From: Paracoccaceae bacterium
GTDB taxonomy: Bacteria > Pseudomonadota > Alphaproteobacteria > Rhodobacterales > Rhodobacteraceae
Length of the DNA stretch: 40,307 bases
Reading direction: 5' to 3'
Assembly: GCA_024742575.1 (NCBI GenBank)
Contig: JANSYF010000032.1
Span: 1-40,307 of the forward strand
The notes beneath the pieces are model-generated. The model made no database searches and was not told where the DNA came from. It was given only the letters and a program-made list of their open reading frames with translations. Shown here one piece after another: positions 23,770 through 33,653 of this stretch (position 1 is the first letter of the stretch; every line of letters starts with the position of its first letter). A program made the position numbers and the translations under genes.

Positions 23770-26637
23770 ATGATGGCCGAGCTTAAAAACATCGAAGTGC
23801 GTGGAGCGCGCGAGCACAACCTCAAAAACATCGACGTGGATATTCCGCGCGATCAGCTTGTGGTGATTACGGGGCTGTCCGGATCGGGCAAGTCGTCGCT
23901 TGCGTTTGACACGATCTACGCCGAAGGCCAGCGCCGCTATGTGGAATCCTTGTCGGCCTACGCCCGTCAGTTTCTTGATATGATGGAAAAGCCGGATGTG
24001 GACCACATCTCGGGCCTGTCGCCGGCCATTTCGATTGAACAGAAAACCACGTCCAAGAACCCGCGCTCGACGGTTGGTACTGTCACAGAAATCTACGACT
24101 ACATGCGCCTTTTGTTCGCGCGGGTGGGTACCCCCTACAGCCCTGCCACCGGCCTGCCCATTGAGGCGCAGCAGGTGCAGGACATGGTCGACCGCGTCAT
24201 GGCGATGGAAGAGGGCACACGCGCCTATCTTCTGGCGCCAATCGTGCGCGACCGCAAAGGGGAATACCGCAAGGAGTTTCTGGAACTGCGCAAGCAGGGG
24301 TTTCAGCGTGTGAAAGTGGATGGGCAGTTCTACGAACTGGACGAACCGCCCACACTCGACAAGAAGTTCCGCCATGACATCGACGTAGTTGTTGACCGTC
24401 TGGTTGTGAAAGAGGGGCTTGAGACGCGCCTTGCGGACAGTTTCCGCACCGCGCTCGATCTGGCCGATGGCATCGCAATTCTTGAAACCGCACCAAGTGA
24501 GGGCGAACCAGAACGGCACACGTTCTCGGAAAAATTCGCATGTCCCGTCAGTGGCTTCACCATTTCCGAAATCGAACCGCGTCTATTTTCATTCAACGCC
24601 CCGTTTGGGGCATGTCCCGATTGTGATGGCCTTGGCGTTGAGCTGTTTTTTGACGAACGGCTGGTCGTGCCCGATGCCACGCTCAAGATCGCCGATGGAG
24701 CGCTGGCCCCATGGCGCAAAGGGAAATCGCCGTATTTCCTGCAAACCATTGAATCGCTGGCCAAACACTATAAATTCAACAAGAATTCCCGCTGGAAAGA
24801 TCTTGATGCGCATATCCAGCAGGTCTTCCTCTATGGCTCGGGCGACGAAGAAATCCCGTTCCGCTATGACGAAGGCGGCCGCGTCTACCAGGTGACCCGC
24901 ACCTTCGAAGGTGTGATCCCGAACATGGAACGCCGCTACCGGGAAACGGACAGCAACTGGATCCGCGAAGAGTTCGAGCGCTACCAGAACAACCGGTCCT
25001 GCGGCACCTGCGGCGGATACCGTCTCAGGGAAGAGGCGCTGGCGGTCAAAATCGCAGGCGTCCATGTCGGGCAGGTCGTTCAGATGTCCATCAAGGAAGC
25101 GTTCGACTGGTGTAATACGGTGCCCGAACACCTGACCAACCAAAAGAACGAGATTGCCAAGGCGATTCTCAAAGAAATCCGTGAACGGCTGGGCTTCCTC
25201 AACAATGTTGGCCTTGAATACCTGACGCTGTCCCGCAACGCCGGCACGCTGTCGGGCGGCGAAAGCCAGCGTATTCGTCTGGCGTCGCAGATCGGGTCTG
25301 GTCTAACTGGCGTTCTTTACGTGCTGGACGAGCCATCCATCGGCCTGCATCAGCGTGACAATGATCGTCTTCTGGGAACGCTGAAATCCCTGCGGGATCA
25401 AGGCAATACAGTGATCGTGGTCGAACATGACGAAGAGGCGATCCGCGAGGCGGATTACGTCTTTGACATCGGCCCCGGTGCGGGGGTGCATGGCGGACAG
25501 GTGGTCAGCCACGGCACGCCGAAACACGTCGCCGAAGACCCCGCATCGCTCACCGGTCAATACCTGTCGGGCGCACGGGAAATCGCAGTACCAACCGAGC
25601 GGCGTAAAGGCAAAAAAGGCAAATCCATCAAAGTGGTCAAGGCGACCGGCAACAACCTTCAGAACGTGACCGCCGAATTCCCTTTGGGCAAATTCGTTTG
25701 CGTCACCGGCGTGTCCGGTGGCGGCAAGTCTACGCTGACGATTGAAACGCTTTTCAAAACCGCCTCCATGCGCCTGAACGGTGCGCGCCAGACGCCCGCA
25801 CCGTGCGAGACGATCAAGGGGTTAGAACATCTGGACAAGGTGATCGACATTGACCAGCGCCCGATTGGCCGGACACCACGGTCCAACCCGGCAACATATA
25901 CCGGTGCGTTTACCCCGATCCGCGACTGGTTCGCCGGACTGCCCGAAGCCAAGGCGCGGGGCTACAAGCCCGGTCGCTTCAGTTTTAACGTCAAAGGTGG
26001 TCGCTGCGAGGCGTGTCAGGGTGACGGCGTCATCAAGATCGAAATGCACTTCTTGCCCGACGTTTATGTTACCTGCGAAACCTGTAAAGGCGCGCGCTAC
26101 AACCGCGAAACGCTAGAGATCAAGTTCAAGGGCAAGAGCATTGCCGATGTTCTCGACATGACTGTCGAGGACGCGCAGGAGTTCTTCAAGGCCGTGCCAA
26201 GTATCCGCGAAAAGATGGACGCCCTGGTGCGTGTCGGTCTCGGATACATTAAGGTAGGTCAACAAGCGACGACGCTTTCAGGTGGCGAGGCGCAGCGCGT
26301 GAAGCTGTCGAAAGAACTGGCAAAACGGTCCACGGGCCGCACACTTTACATTCTTGATGAGCCGACAACTGGCTTACATTTCGAGGATGTACGCAAGCTT
26401 CTTGAAGTGTTGCATGAACTTGTGGATCAAGGAAATTCAGTCATCGTGATTGAACACAATCTTGATGTGATCAAGACGGCAGACTGGCTGATCGACATCG
26501 GTCCCGAAGGTGGTGATGGCGGTGGGCAAATCGTGGCAACGGGAACACCTGAAGAGGTGGCAGAAGTGCCCGAATCCCATACTGGACACTATCTCAAACC
26601 AATGCTGAGCGCGAAAAAACCTCTTGCGGCAGAGTGA
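23770..26637 (+). CDS. uvrA: Excinuclease ABC subunit A
   Basis: A 955-residue damage-recognition ATPase of nucleotide excision repair, working with UvrB and UvrC. It has two ABC modules: the first Walker [10 protein letters not shown] near residue 37, the second GVSGGGKST near 653. The signatures are [12 protein letters not shown] near 495 and [12 protein letters not shown] near 837. Zinc-binding cysteine pairs are seen around [14 protein letters not shown] and CEACQGDG...CETCKG. The length is normal. Start is ATG 23770 or the adjacent ATG 23773, with GGGGG upstream. The SOS box above suggests LexA control. It ends 4 bases before the convergent Hint gene. Confidence 0.97.
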   Translation: MMAELKNIEVRGAREHNLKNIDVDIPRDQLVVITGLSGSGKSSLAFDTIYAEGQRRYVESLSAYARQFLDMMEKPDVDHISGLSPAISIEQKTTSKNPRSTVGTVTEIYDYMRLLFARVGTPYSPATGLPIEAQQVQDMVDRVMAMEEGTRAYLLAPIVRDRKGEYRKEFLELRKQGFQRVKVDGQFYELDEPPTLDKKFRHDIDVVVDRLVVKEGLETRLADSFRTALDLADGIAILETAPSEGEPERHTFSEKFACPVSGFTISEIEPRLFSFNAPFGACPDCDGLGVELFFDERLVVPDATLKIADGALAPWRKGKSPYFLQTIESLAKHYKFNKNSRWKDLDAHIQQVFLYGSGDEEIPFRYDEGGRVYQVTRTFEGVIPNMERRYRETDSNWIREEFERYQNNRSCGTCGGYRLREEALAVKIAGVHVGQVVQMSIKEAFDWCNTVPEHLTNQKNEIAKAILKEIRERLGFLNNVGLEYLTLSRNAGTLSGGESQRIRLASQIGSGLTGVLYVLDEPSIGLHQRDNDRLLGTLKSLRDQGNTVIVVEHDEEAIREADYVFDIGPGAGVHGGQVVSHGTPKHVAEDPASLTGQYLSGAREIAVPTERRKGKKGKSIKVVKATGNNLQNVTAEFPLGKFVCVTGVSGGGKSTLTIETLFKTASMRLNGARQTPAPCETIKGLEHLDKVIDIDQRPIGRTPRSNPATYTGAFTPIRDWFAGLPEAKARGYKPGRFSFNVKGGRCEACQGDGVIKIEMHFLPDVYVTCETCKGARYNRETLEIKFKGKSIADVLDMTVEDAQEFFKAVPSIREKMDALVRVGLGYIKVGQQATTLSGGEAQRVKLSKELAKRSTGRTLYILDEPTTGLHFEDVRKLLEVLHELVDQGNSVIVIEHNLDVIKTADWLIDIGPEGGDGGGQIVATGTPEEVAEVPESHTGHYLKPMLSAKKPLAAE

Positions 26638-26641
26638 TCGC

Positions 26642-28216
26642 TTATGCGGCGCGGGCTTGTAGGGCCTGCGCCTCATAGGATTTCAGAATTGGCCGTGCGG
26701 CTTCCCAACCGGCGGTGTCGATATCGGCCAGTTCCGGGAACAGTGTGATGATCTCGGCGCACGACTCGTCAGGGAACGTGTATCGCATCATCGGGCCCGG
26801 CAAATAGCTTTCTGACAGCAAACCGCTGGAGGTCAGGATATTGTGCTGATCAAACAGAAGGTGGACGTAGGTCACGGTGTCCTCGGTTTCCTCGCGGCGC
26901 ACGGTTTTGCCGTTCACAAGGTCCTTTGCTTTCACGAACACTTCGGACTCGCCAAACAAAAGTTCGGCCCAGACATCGCGCACCAACACACGATGTTGCT
27001 GTGACAAAAGAACATCCGTCTGCGCGCCATAACTTCCTGCGCAAATACGAATTGGCGCAAAGTTGTCCTTTGCTTCAATCGCGCGTGACCCGGCCCAACG
27101 GATAGGCTGCGCGCCGTTGTCCAGTGTCAAAACAAGATCACCGGGCCGCAGGTCCTCGACAGGTACAGGACCTGTCGGCGTGTCGATCAAAGTTCCCGCG
27201 ACAAAGCAGGGAAGCTGATTGATCTGAACAATTCCTGTGTCGTCCTGTCCGACACCGTTGTTGATCGTATAGGTGAAATACGCTGTCTCGACATCGCCAT
27301 CGGACAACACTGTCAGCGTGCCATCAGCATTCAGAGTGACAGTCTGACCCGAGGTCAGCGTGACCGACCCGCCGGGGCCAACAGCCACGCCGTTGATATG
27401 CGTCACGGTCAACGTGCCAGCCGTCGTGCTGTCATTGCCCATGACATTGATGGTTTTTGAGCTGTTCAGCCCGATATTGGCGCTGTCATCTTGCGCGATG
27501 ATGGACGATTGGATCGAGCCACCCGCAATCAGGAAATTGGTGTCATAGTTGGGGTCCGACGTATCTGCCACACCCAGCTTGATGGTGTTGGGAACGCCGG
27601 AGTTTACGGGTGCGATAAAGGTCAATGTGACCGTCAAACCATCCATTTCGGTGTTGAACTGGTCGCTTGTGTTATCTTTGTAAAGGTTCGGTGTCGTCGC
27701 ACTGTTGATATTGCCGATCGATGCCTGACCGTTGCCAACCGATACAGTGGCTTCAACACCATTGACCCAAACGCCTACGGTATCGAGAAAAGTTGAGTTG
27801 ACGAATTCTGGGTATTCGTCAGAGCCGATAACGAAATCGACGGTGATAAAATCACCAGTGGGAGTAAACACCACCTCAAGGAACGCGGCATCAAACGTAT
27901 TGCGGCCTGCCAGAGTGTTGAAGTCGCTGTCAAAGTTAACGCCAGACGTATTGGTGCCAGTCGAGCCGCTGATATTGGTGTTCAGTGTACCCGAGTTATT
28001 GGTGAAATCGGTGACAAGCCCGGTGGACATGATGACGCCCGTATCGCCAGGCACAACGCCTGGTGAAATCGCATCGCCATTGCTGTAGATTCCCGAAGAT
28101 AGAGGGTCGCCAGAGTAAGTGGCGCTGGTAACTGTTACGCCGGTTCCAAAAATGGCGTTGGCCATTTGCAGTGCCGTAGCACCGGTGTTGATAGGAAGTT
28201 CCTGCGCGATAGGCAT
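26642..28216 (-). CDS. Choice-of-anchor L / Hint-domain protein
   Basis: A 524-residue protein likely to be secreted. Residues about 10-235 match the choice-of-anchor L type domain (FDAAFLEVVFTPTGDFITVD, then GSDEYPEF). About 240-333 form one VCBS/cadherin-like beta repeat. About 336-470 form a Hint (hedgehog/intein) domain that starts at C337 (LPCFVAGTLIDTPTGPVPVE, then GDLV), with H408 (SQQHRVLV) and H458. There is no signal peptide, so type I secretion is a guess. Hint domains can self-cleave, but no intein-type downstream splice junction with an extein is evident, and cleavage is not shown. ATG 28216 follows AGGGTGG. Target and function are unknown. It stands alone, divergent from no gene and codirectional with mmsB. 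Confidence 0.85.
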   Translation of the reverse strand: MPIAQELPINTGATALQMANAIFGTGVTVTSATYSGDPLSSGIYSNGDAISPGVVPGDTGVIMSTGLVTDFTNNSGTLNTNISGSTGTNTSGVNFDSDFNTLAGRNTFDAAFLEVVFTPTGDFITVDFVIGSDEYPEFVNSTFLDTVGVWVNGVEATVSVGNGQASIGNINSATTPNLYKDNTSDQFNTEMDGLTVTLTFIAPVNSGVPNTIKLGVADTSDPNYDTNFLIAGGSIQSSIIAQDDSANIGLNSSKTINVMGNDSTTAGTLTVTHINGVAVGPGGSVTLTSGQTVTLNADGTLTVLSDGDVETAYFTYTINNGVGQDDTGIVQINQLPCFVAGTLIDTPTGPVPVEDLRPGDLVLTLDNGAQPIRWAGSRAIEAKDNFAPIRICAGSYGAQTDVLLSQQHRVLVRDVWAELLFGESEVFVKAKDLVNGKTVRREETEDTVTYVHLLFDQHNILTSSGLLSESYLPGPMMRYTFPDESCAEIITLFPELADIDTAGWEAARPILKSYEAQALQARAA

Positions 28217-28233
28217 TTTGCCACCCTGCCGTT

Positions 28234-28253
28234 AACCAAGTTCTTCCTTGGTT
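28234..28253. promoter_or_regulatory. Perfect inverted repeat upstream of the Hint gene
   Basis: AACCAAG-TTCTTC-CTTGGTT has exact 7-base arms, 18 bases upstream of the start codon. GTTAACCA occurs at 28231-28238 and again, inverted, near 28290-28297. It could be an operator or a leader hairpin covering the start region. Confidence 0.4.
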
Positions 28254-28347
28254 TTGCCCCGACAAGGCGGCGATCTTTTGTAGCAACGTGGTTAACTTTG
28301 GGGCATTTCTTTTGTTATTTTTTACTATCTTTAGATAAATAAGGCAG

Positions 28348-29220
28348 CTATCCGCGCCCGCGTTTTTCGAACCTTGGCAACATCGCGGAAAAGTCGCGCC
28401 CTTGTCCGTCTTCCTCTTCGACAAATCGACGGTAAAGGTCTGTCGCGGCCTGACCAAGGGGGGTGTCTGCATCTGCCGCATCAGCGGCTTGCTGGCTTAA
28501 TCGCAGGTCTTTCAGCATCAATTCTGCCGCAAAACCTGGGATATAATTGTTATCTGCCGGGCTTTTGGGGCCGATGCCGGGGGCGGGGCAATACGCGTTC
28601 ATCGACCAGCTGTAACCTGATGAGGTGCTCACCACATCGAACATCGCTTGCCGATCAAGACCCAGCTTATCCGCCAGCGCAAAGGCTTCGCAGGTGGCAA
28701 TCATCGTCACGCCAAGGATCATATTATTGCAAATCTTGGCGGCTTGGCCGTTGCCCGAGGGGCCACAATGGACCGATTTTTGCCCCATTATATCAAACAG
28801 GGGCAGGGCGGTTTGATACGCCTCGTCGGAACCACCAACCATAAAGGTCAACGTGCCAGCAGTCGCACCCCCGATCCCACCTGATACTGGCGCATCCAGT
28901 GGTAGCAAACCAGTTGCCTCAGCGTCGGACGCCACAGTACGGGCACTGTCTACATCCACGGTCGAACAATCCAGCAGAACCGCACCTTTGCGCATCGCTG
29001 GAATGATTTGGGCGGCAACAGCACGAAGGATCTCACCATTAGGCAACATGGTGATGACTAAGTCCGCGTCGTCCGCGGCCTCTGCTGCCGTGCGCGCGTT
29101 TGACACACCATTCACGGTGACCGTCGCCATGTCATAGCCAGTTACGTCATGCCCCGCCTTGGCAAGATTGGCCGCCATTGGCGCGCCCATATTCCCAAGC
29201 CCGATAAACCCGATTTTCAT
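28348..29220 (-). CDS. mmsB: 3-hydroxyisobutyrate dehydrogenase
   Basis: A 290-residue NAD-dependent dehydrogenase oxidising 3-hydroxyisobutyrate to methylmalonate semialdehyde in valine breakdown. GFIGLGNMGAPMAANLAKAG (4-23) is the cofactor motif; DAPVSGGIGGATAGTLTFMV near 118-137 and the catalytic Lys in GNGQAAKICNNM near 170 are clear. ATG 29220 is preceded by GGAGGAG and overlaps the stop of the hydrolase gene by 4 bases, so the two are coupled. It is the last gene of the leftward valine block. Confidence 0.94.
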   Translation of the reverse strand: MKIGFIGLGNMGAPMAANLAKAGHDVTGYDMATVTVNGVSNARTAAEAADDADLVITMLPNGEILRAVAAQIIPAMRKGAVLLDCSTVDVDSARTVASDAEATGLLPLDAPVSGGIGGATAGTLTFMVGGSDEAYQTALPLFDIMGQKSVHCGPSGNGQAAKICNNMILGVTMIATCEAFALADKLGLDRQAMFDVVSTSSGYSWSMNAYCPAPGIGPKSPADNNYIPGFAAELMLKDLRLSQQAADAADADTPLGQAATDLYRRFVEEEDGQGRDFSAMLPRFEKRGRG

Positions 29221-30266
29221 CGCTCGCTCCTCCGTTCGAAAGTCACTTGTTCGCCGTCTACTGGTTGCAGCATGACAGCCACGTCAGCATCGCAAACCCC
29301 GCCAAGATCATGCGACCATTTTGGGGATTTGTCTTTGTCGATGATCGCCGCACGAATGCCTTCGATAAAGTCACCATGCTCCATCGACCGTGAGGTGAAG
29401 CGGTATTCCATCTGCAAGGCCTGTCTCATATCGCTTTGATCTGCGCGAAGCCGGTGTAGGATTGCCACTGTGCAAGCCAGCGACAGAGGCGCGCTGCGGC
29501 TTAATCTAGCAAGAGCGTCTTGCGCAAAGTCACTGGTGTCCGCGCGCAGTGTTTCCACAATCTCGCTCAAAGTGTCTCCAGCGAATAGGTCGTCAATCTT
29601 TTCCCGCGCTTCCTTCAGACGTGCGTTGGGTGCAGGTCGGGTGGCCATGGTCAGCGCGGCCAGATCGCCTTCGGTACATAGATTTGCCTTGATGCTGTCC
29701 CAGTTGTCTTCTGGGACGTAAAGGTCGGCAAACCCCACATGAATCGCATCACCCGGTCCCATGCGATCCGTGGACATGCCAAGGTATTCCCCCAGATGCC
29801 CGGGCGCGCGGGCGAGCAAATAAGACCCGCCGACATCCGGGATCAGGCCGATCCCGCATTCCGGCATGGCGATCTTGGAACTGTCGCCCACAACCCGATG
29901 CGAACCGTGACAACCGACGCCAACACCACCGCCCATGGTAAAACCTTGAAGAAAGCTCACCACGGGTTTGGGGTATTCAGCAATCAGCGCGTTCATCCGA
30001 TATTCATCGCGCCAGAAGCGTTGACCATATGCATAGTCACCCGCAGTTCCAGTGGCGTACATTTCGGCAATGTCACCGCCCGCGCAAAACGCTTTCTCGC
30101 CCATCGCATCAATCAAGACAAGCTTGACCGTGGGATCAGCGCGCCAGTCCCAAAGGGCGTCTTCAATGGCAAGACACATGTCGTAAGTCAGCGCATTCAG
30201 TGCTTTTGGCCGGTTCAGGGTGATGCGGCCTGCATGGCCGTCCTTGCGAATGTCAATGTCGGTCAT
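29217..30266 (-). CDS. 3-hydroxyisobutyryl-CoA hydrolase (enoyl-CoA hydratase/isomerase family)
   Basis: A 349-residue crotonase-fold protein. The length and the motifs KAFCAGGDIAEMY near residue 58-70, GFTMGGGVGVGCHGSHRV near 108-125 and MPECGIGLIPDVGGSYLLAR near 133-152 match 3-hydroxyisobutyryl-CoA hydrolase rather than the shorter enoyl-CoA hydratases. It would release 3-hydroxyisobutyrate for MmsB. Its neighbours are mmsB and isobutyryl-CoA dehydrogenase, which supports the role. ATG 30266 has only a weak binding site. A palindromic repeat lies between it and the dehydrogenase. Confidence 0.9.
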   Translation of the reverse strand: MTDIDIRKDGHAGRITLNRPKALNALTYDMCLAIEDALWDWRADPTVKLVLIDAMGEKAFCAGGDIAEMYATGTAGDYAYGQRFWRDEYRMNALIAEYPKPVVSFLQGFTMGGGVGVGCHGSHRVVGDSSKIAMPECGIGLIPDVGGSYLLARAPGHLGEYLGMSTDRMGPGDAIHVGFADLYVPEDNWDSIKANLCTEGDLAALTMATRPAPNARLKEAREKIDDLFAGDTLSEIVETLRADTSDFAQDALARLSRSAPLSLACTVAILHRLRADQSDMRQALQMEYRFTSRSMEHGDFIEGIRAAIIDKDKSPKWSHDLGGVCDADVAVMLQPVDGEQVTFERRSER

Positions 30267-30300
30267 ATCGGTCTGCTTTCGCGTGTCTTATGAGGGGGAA

Positions 30301-30356
30301 GGGGGCACTGCCCCCGTCCGCCGCTGAAGGACTCCCCCGAGGTATTTCGAGCCCAA
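30301..30356. repeat. Palindromic intergenic element, diverged copy
   Basis: GGGGG-CACTG-CCCCC (30301-30315) is followed by a GACTCCCCCGAGGTATTT tract and an A-rich GAAG end (30329-30356). The second part resembles the element at 6294-6330: a small C/G palindrome, then TATTT, then AAG. It separates the hydrolase gene from isobutyryl-CoA dehydrogenase and may act as a weak terminator or mRNA-end hairpin. Confidence 0.5.
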
Positions 30357-30369
30357 AGAAGCCAGAGGG

Positions 30370-31509
30370 TCAACGCGCCAGCATCTGACGCGCTACGATC
30401 AAGCGCATGATCTCGTTCGTGCCCTCAAGGATCTGATGGACGCGCAGGTCTCGGACCAGTTTCTCAATCCCGTAATCCGCCAAATAGCCATAGCCACCGT
30501 GCAATTGCAGGCATTGATCCACAACCTTGGACCCGGTTTCGGTGACGAATTTCTTGGCCATTGCGCAGAACTTGGTGGCGTCGGGCGCACCGGTGTCCAG
30601 TTTCCACGCCGCCTGTCGCAGAAAGGTGCGCGCAGCCTGCAATTCGATCTCCATATCCGCAAGTCGGAACTGTAGCGCCTGAAACTGGTCGATGGATTTC
30701 CCAAATGCTTTGCGCTCGGCCATATAGGCAAGGGTAGACGTCAGGCCTGTTTGCGCCGCCCCCAACGAACATGCCGCGATGTTAAGCCGTCCGCCGTCCA
30801 GCCCACCCATCGCGTATTTGAAACCGTGGCCTTCTTCTCCCAGCAGGTTCTCAGCCGGGATTCTGCAATCGTCGAATTGCACCTGCCGCGTCGGCTGCGA
30901 CCGCCAGCCCATCTTGTCCTCAAGTCCGCCGAAACTTAACCCCGGTGTTCCGTCCTCAATCAGAACTGCGGACACGCCCTTGGGCCCGTCTTCACCCGTG
31001 CGCACCATGGCGACATAGAGATCAGAATAGCCACCGCCCGAGATGAACGCCTTGGTGCCATTTAGCGTGTAGCCTTCGTTGCTGCGCTCGGCCCGTGTTT
31101 TCAGCGCTGCCGCGTCCGATCCGCTTCCGGGTTCGGTAAGGCAATAGCTTAGCACAGTTTCCATGGTCATTGCCTTGGGCAATACGCGCGCCTTCATGGC
31201 ATCATCGGCAAAGCTGTCGATCATCTTGGCGCACATGTTGTGGATCGACAGAAAGGCTGCGACAGACGGGCAGGCCATCGACAGCGCTTCAAACACCAGA
31301 GTCGCGTCCAGACGGCTTAGTCCCGAACCGCCGCTGTCCTCGGACACGTAAAGTCCCGCAAAGCCCAGCTCTCCCAGTTGCGGCCACAGGTCTTTCGGAA
31401 TCGTGCCTTGTGCTTCCCAGTCGCGGGCAAAGGGTGCGATATGCTCCTGCCCAAAGGCATAAGCCATGTCGAAAATCGCGGATTGTTCTTCTGTGAGGGC
31501 AAAATCCAT
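30370..31509 (-). CDS. Isobutyryl-CoA dehydrogenase (acyl-CoA dehydrogenase family)
   Basis: A 379-residue FAD enzyme. SYCLTEPGSGSDAAALKTRA near residue 125-145, FISGGGYSDLY near 158, LHGGYGYLADYGIEKLVRDL near 333-352, and HQILEGTNEIMR near 356-367, where the catalytic Glu of isobutyryl-CoA-type enzymes lies, are typical. It oxidises isobutyryl-CoA to methacrylyl-CoA. Substrate is set mainly by context (hydrolase, mmsB, mmsA); short branched-chain acyl-CoA in general is possible. ATG 31509 is preceded by GGGAGGAG. ETF is the usual electron acceptor and is not in the window. No separate enoyl-CoA hydratase is visible here. Confidence 0.9.
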   Translation of the reverse strand: MDFALTEEQSAIFDMAYAFGQEHIAPFARDWEAQGTIPKDLWPQLGELGFAGLYVSEDSGGSGLSRLDATLVFEALSMACPSVAAFLSIHNMCAKMIDSFADDAMKARVLPKAMTMETVLSYCLTEPGSGSDAAALKTRAERSNEGYTLNGTKAFISGGGYSDLYVAMVRTGEDGPKGVSAVLIEDGTPGLSFGGLEDKMGWRSQPTRQVQFDDCRIPAENLLGEEGHGFKYAMGGLDGGRLNIAACSLGAAQTGLTSTLAYMAERKAFGKSIDQFQALQFRLADMEIELQAARTFLRQAAWKLDTGAPDATKFCAMAKKFVTETGSKVVDQCLQLHGGYGYLADYGIEKLVRDLRVHQILEGTNEIMRLIVARQMLAR

Positions 31510-31585
31510 CGCGTCGCTCCTCCCGTTGGATACGTGAATTGAACAAGTGTTTAATTGCCAACTGTTTCAGGACTTTTGCAAGACG

Positions 31586-32713
31586 TCAAAGGCCGTCGTG
31601 AAATGCCTCGACCAAATGGCCGACAACGGCTTGCATCTGCCCGTCACCGTCTTTGCCCGCTGCTTTGGCCTCGGCAGCTACTGCACGCTGGCGGGTGGTC
31701 GCGTTGCCCTTTGCCACAATCTCGCGGCTGTGCTCCAGTTCGCGATAGCAGCGCAGAATGCCCGCATCTTCTTCGACCAATCCAATGAGCTCCTCAGTCA
31801 GTTCCGCCATCGGAACGATCTCACCACGGCCAAAGTCGATCAGCCCATCGCTCACCCCATAGCGTTGCGCCCTCCAGCGGTTTTCGCTGATCAGGAACGG
31901 ATCATACCGCCGCCAGCGCTGGTTGCGCACCCGCAAGCGCCAGAGCATCCGCATCAGGCACTGGTTGATCGCCGCCAGAGTCAGTGTGTCCTCCAGCCGG
32001 GGTTGCACGTCCATAATGCGGGTTTCCAGCGTCGGAAAGGAATGGGACGGGCGCAAATCCCACCAAATCTTCGAGCTGTCCTCAATCACACCCAGATCGA
32101 CCAGCACTTGCACCGATCGTTCATATTCAGACCAATTATCAAAGGTCGGCGGCAAGCCTGTGCGAGGCAGGTTGTCGAACACCGATATCCGGTATGACGC
32201 CAGCCCGGTGTCTTCGCCCTGCCAGAAAGGCGATGAGGTGGACATCGCAAGCAGATGCGGCAGGAAATACGCCATCTGTCCCATCAGATCGGCCCGCAGC
32301 GCATCGTCGTCCAGCCCGACATGCACATGCATCCCGCAGATCAGCATGCGCCGAACCACACCGCCTAACGCGTCCTGCAAGGCGTTGTAGCGGTCCTTGT
32401 TGGTGTGGTGCTGGTTCTTCCAATCACCGAACGGATGACACGACGCCGCAATCGGCGCGAGGTTATAGGCCTTTGCACAACGGGCAACGGTGCTGCGCAG
32501 GCGTTTAAGGTCTTCGCGCGCCTCGTTGATGTCGGCGCACACCTTGGTGCCGATTTCTATTTGGCATTGCAGAAACTCGGGGCTGACCTGGCTTTCCAGC
32601 TCGTTGGCACAGGCCTCCATCAATCCCTCGGGGGCTTGGGCCAGTGCCATACTGTCAAGATCGACGAGCAGGTATTCCTCTTCGATCCCGATGCTGAATG
32701 CCGGTTCGCACAT
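31586..32713 (-). CDS. YbdK-like carboxylate-amine ligase (GCS2 family)
   Basis: A 375-residue protein of the glutamate-cysteine ligase type 2 family (ATP-grasp-like GCS fold). The N-terminal [13 protein letters not shown] (about 6-18), HPFGDW near 94, GMHVHVGL near 126-133, and ETRIMD near 228 are family markers. I chose ATG 32713 (MCEPAFSIG), preceded by AGGGGG, over the longer frame from 32767. The family includes weak gamma-glutamyl-cysteine ligases; the real substrate is unknown. It sits within the valine locus without an obvious link to it, same strand, 76 bases before the dehydrogenase start. Confidence 0.85.
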   Translation of the reverse strand: MCEPAFSIGIEEEYLLVDLDSMALAQAPEGLMEACANELESQVSPEFLQCQIEIGTKVCADINEAREDLKRLRSTVARCAKAYNLAPIAASCHPFGDWKNQHHTNKDRYNALQDALGGVVRRMLICGMHVHVGLDDDALRADLMGQMAYFLPHLLAMSTSSPFWQGEDTGLASYRISVFDNLPRTGLPPTFDNWSEYERSVQVLVDLGVIEDSSKIWWDLRPSHSFPTLETRIMDVQPRLEDTLTLAAINQCLMRMLWRLRVRNQRWRRYDPFLISENRWRAQRYGVSDGLIDFGRGEIVPMAELTEELIGLVEEDAGILRCYRELEHSREIVAKGNATTRQRAVAAEAKAAGKDGDGQMQAVVGHLVEAFHDGL

Positions 32714-32798
32714 GGCCGACCCCCTTACCGCTTTCCCAAGTCTTGCATCATGCGGAACGAAACACAAAGTATTGTGCTATCCTGCTGATCTGGATGCG

Positions 32799-33476
32799 CT
32801 AAGCCGGAAAACTCAGATTGCCCGAAGAGACGCTGTCGAGCACGGACATCATTGTTGTGATCCTGTGCGCGTCGAGCGGATTTGCAGTTCCTGCAGGCAA
32901 GGTGATGACATCGCCGTAATGGATGCCAGTATTGCTGACAACATCGGTGCTAAGGCGATAATTCTTGCCTTTTGCAATACTGAACGCCGATTGCACATCG
33001 CGTAATGCCTGTCTTGGGTTGGTGATTGCACTGGCCACCGCGCCCGCAGCCCGGGCCTGCACCGCAAAGTAGTTCGCCTGCCACATGTTACGCGACGCAA
33101 GAATGGCGACACCGGGCGCGTTGAACGTAACAAAAGGCAGACCCATCCGGGACCCAACCACCTGTGCCACAGCACCGCCCAACGAGTGGCCGGTTACAAA
33201 AACTTGGCCGTGGGACTGCACACCGGCTGCAATGGCTTCTCCGATTGGATACATCGCGGTGTTCATGCCGAGTGTCAGCTGCGCATCTTCGACAAGGTCA
33301 GACGCGTTGTCCGTGCCACGAAAGGCCACCACGAACACGCTGCCATCCGTATAGATCACGGTGCGAAGCCCGGAATTTGGTTCGTACAAGGGGTCTGCCG
33401 CAGTCCAGCGAGGTACGGTAGGGTTGGCATCATAGGCGCCACTGGACATGCGGGCGTAATCGGAAATAGTAGGCAT
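32799..33476 (-). CDS. Class 3 lipase-family protein
   Basis: A 225-residue alpha/beta-hydrolase of the Lipase_3 type. VVAFRGTDNASDLVEDAQL near residue 49-67 and the nucleophile elbow GHSLGGAVAQVVG near 95-107 are clear, with a His near the end (LDAHRITTMM). I chose ATG 33476 (MPTISDYARM, AGGA upstream). A longer frame from GTG 33566 would add a hydrophobic segment but has no binding site. Without it there is no signal peptide, so the protein is either cytoplasmic or delivered by a non-Sec route. Acyl substrate unknown. It lies next to the NCS-motif protein and may form a functional pair. Confidence 0.82.
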   Translation of the reverse strand: MPTISDYARMSSGAYDANPTVPRWTAADPLYEPNSGLRTVIYTDGSVFVVAFRGTDNASDLVEDAQLTLGMNTAMYPIGEAIAAGVQSHGQVFVTGHSLGGAVAQVVGSRMGLPFVTFNAPGVAILASRNMWQANYFAVQARAAGAVASAITNPRQALRDVQSAFSIAKGKNYRLSTDVVSNTGIHYGDVITLPAGTANPLDAHRITTMMSVLDSVSSGNLSFPA

Positions 33477-33653
33477 TTCAACAATCCTGATCTTCGATAA
33501 TAGGTAGAACAGTACAGCAATCGAAGGAAAAATTAACTGCTTCTTGTTGATTGATCGATTTACCACGACCAGAATGACGCATTAACAGGTTTTGCATCTC
33601 CTTGATTGTGCGGTCCTTTTATCGGAACGCATGGACGTTGCAAAACGGTTGGT

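Noticed and set aside
31547-32197. 216-codon plus-strand frame over the YbdK-like gene
   Set aside because: Antisense to a family-matching gene; rich in His and Gln and no domain.
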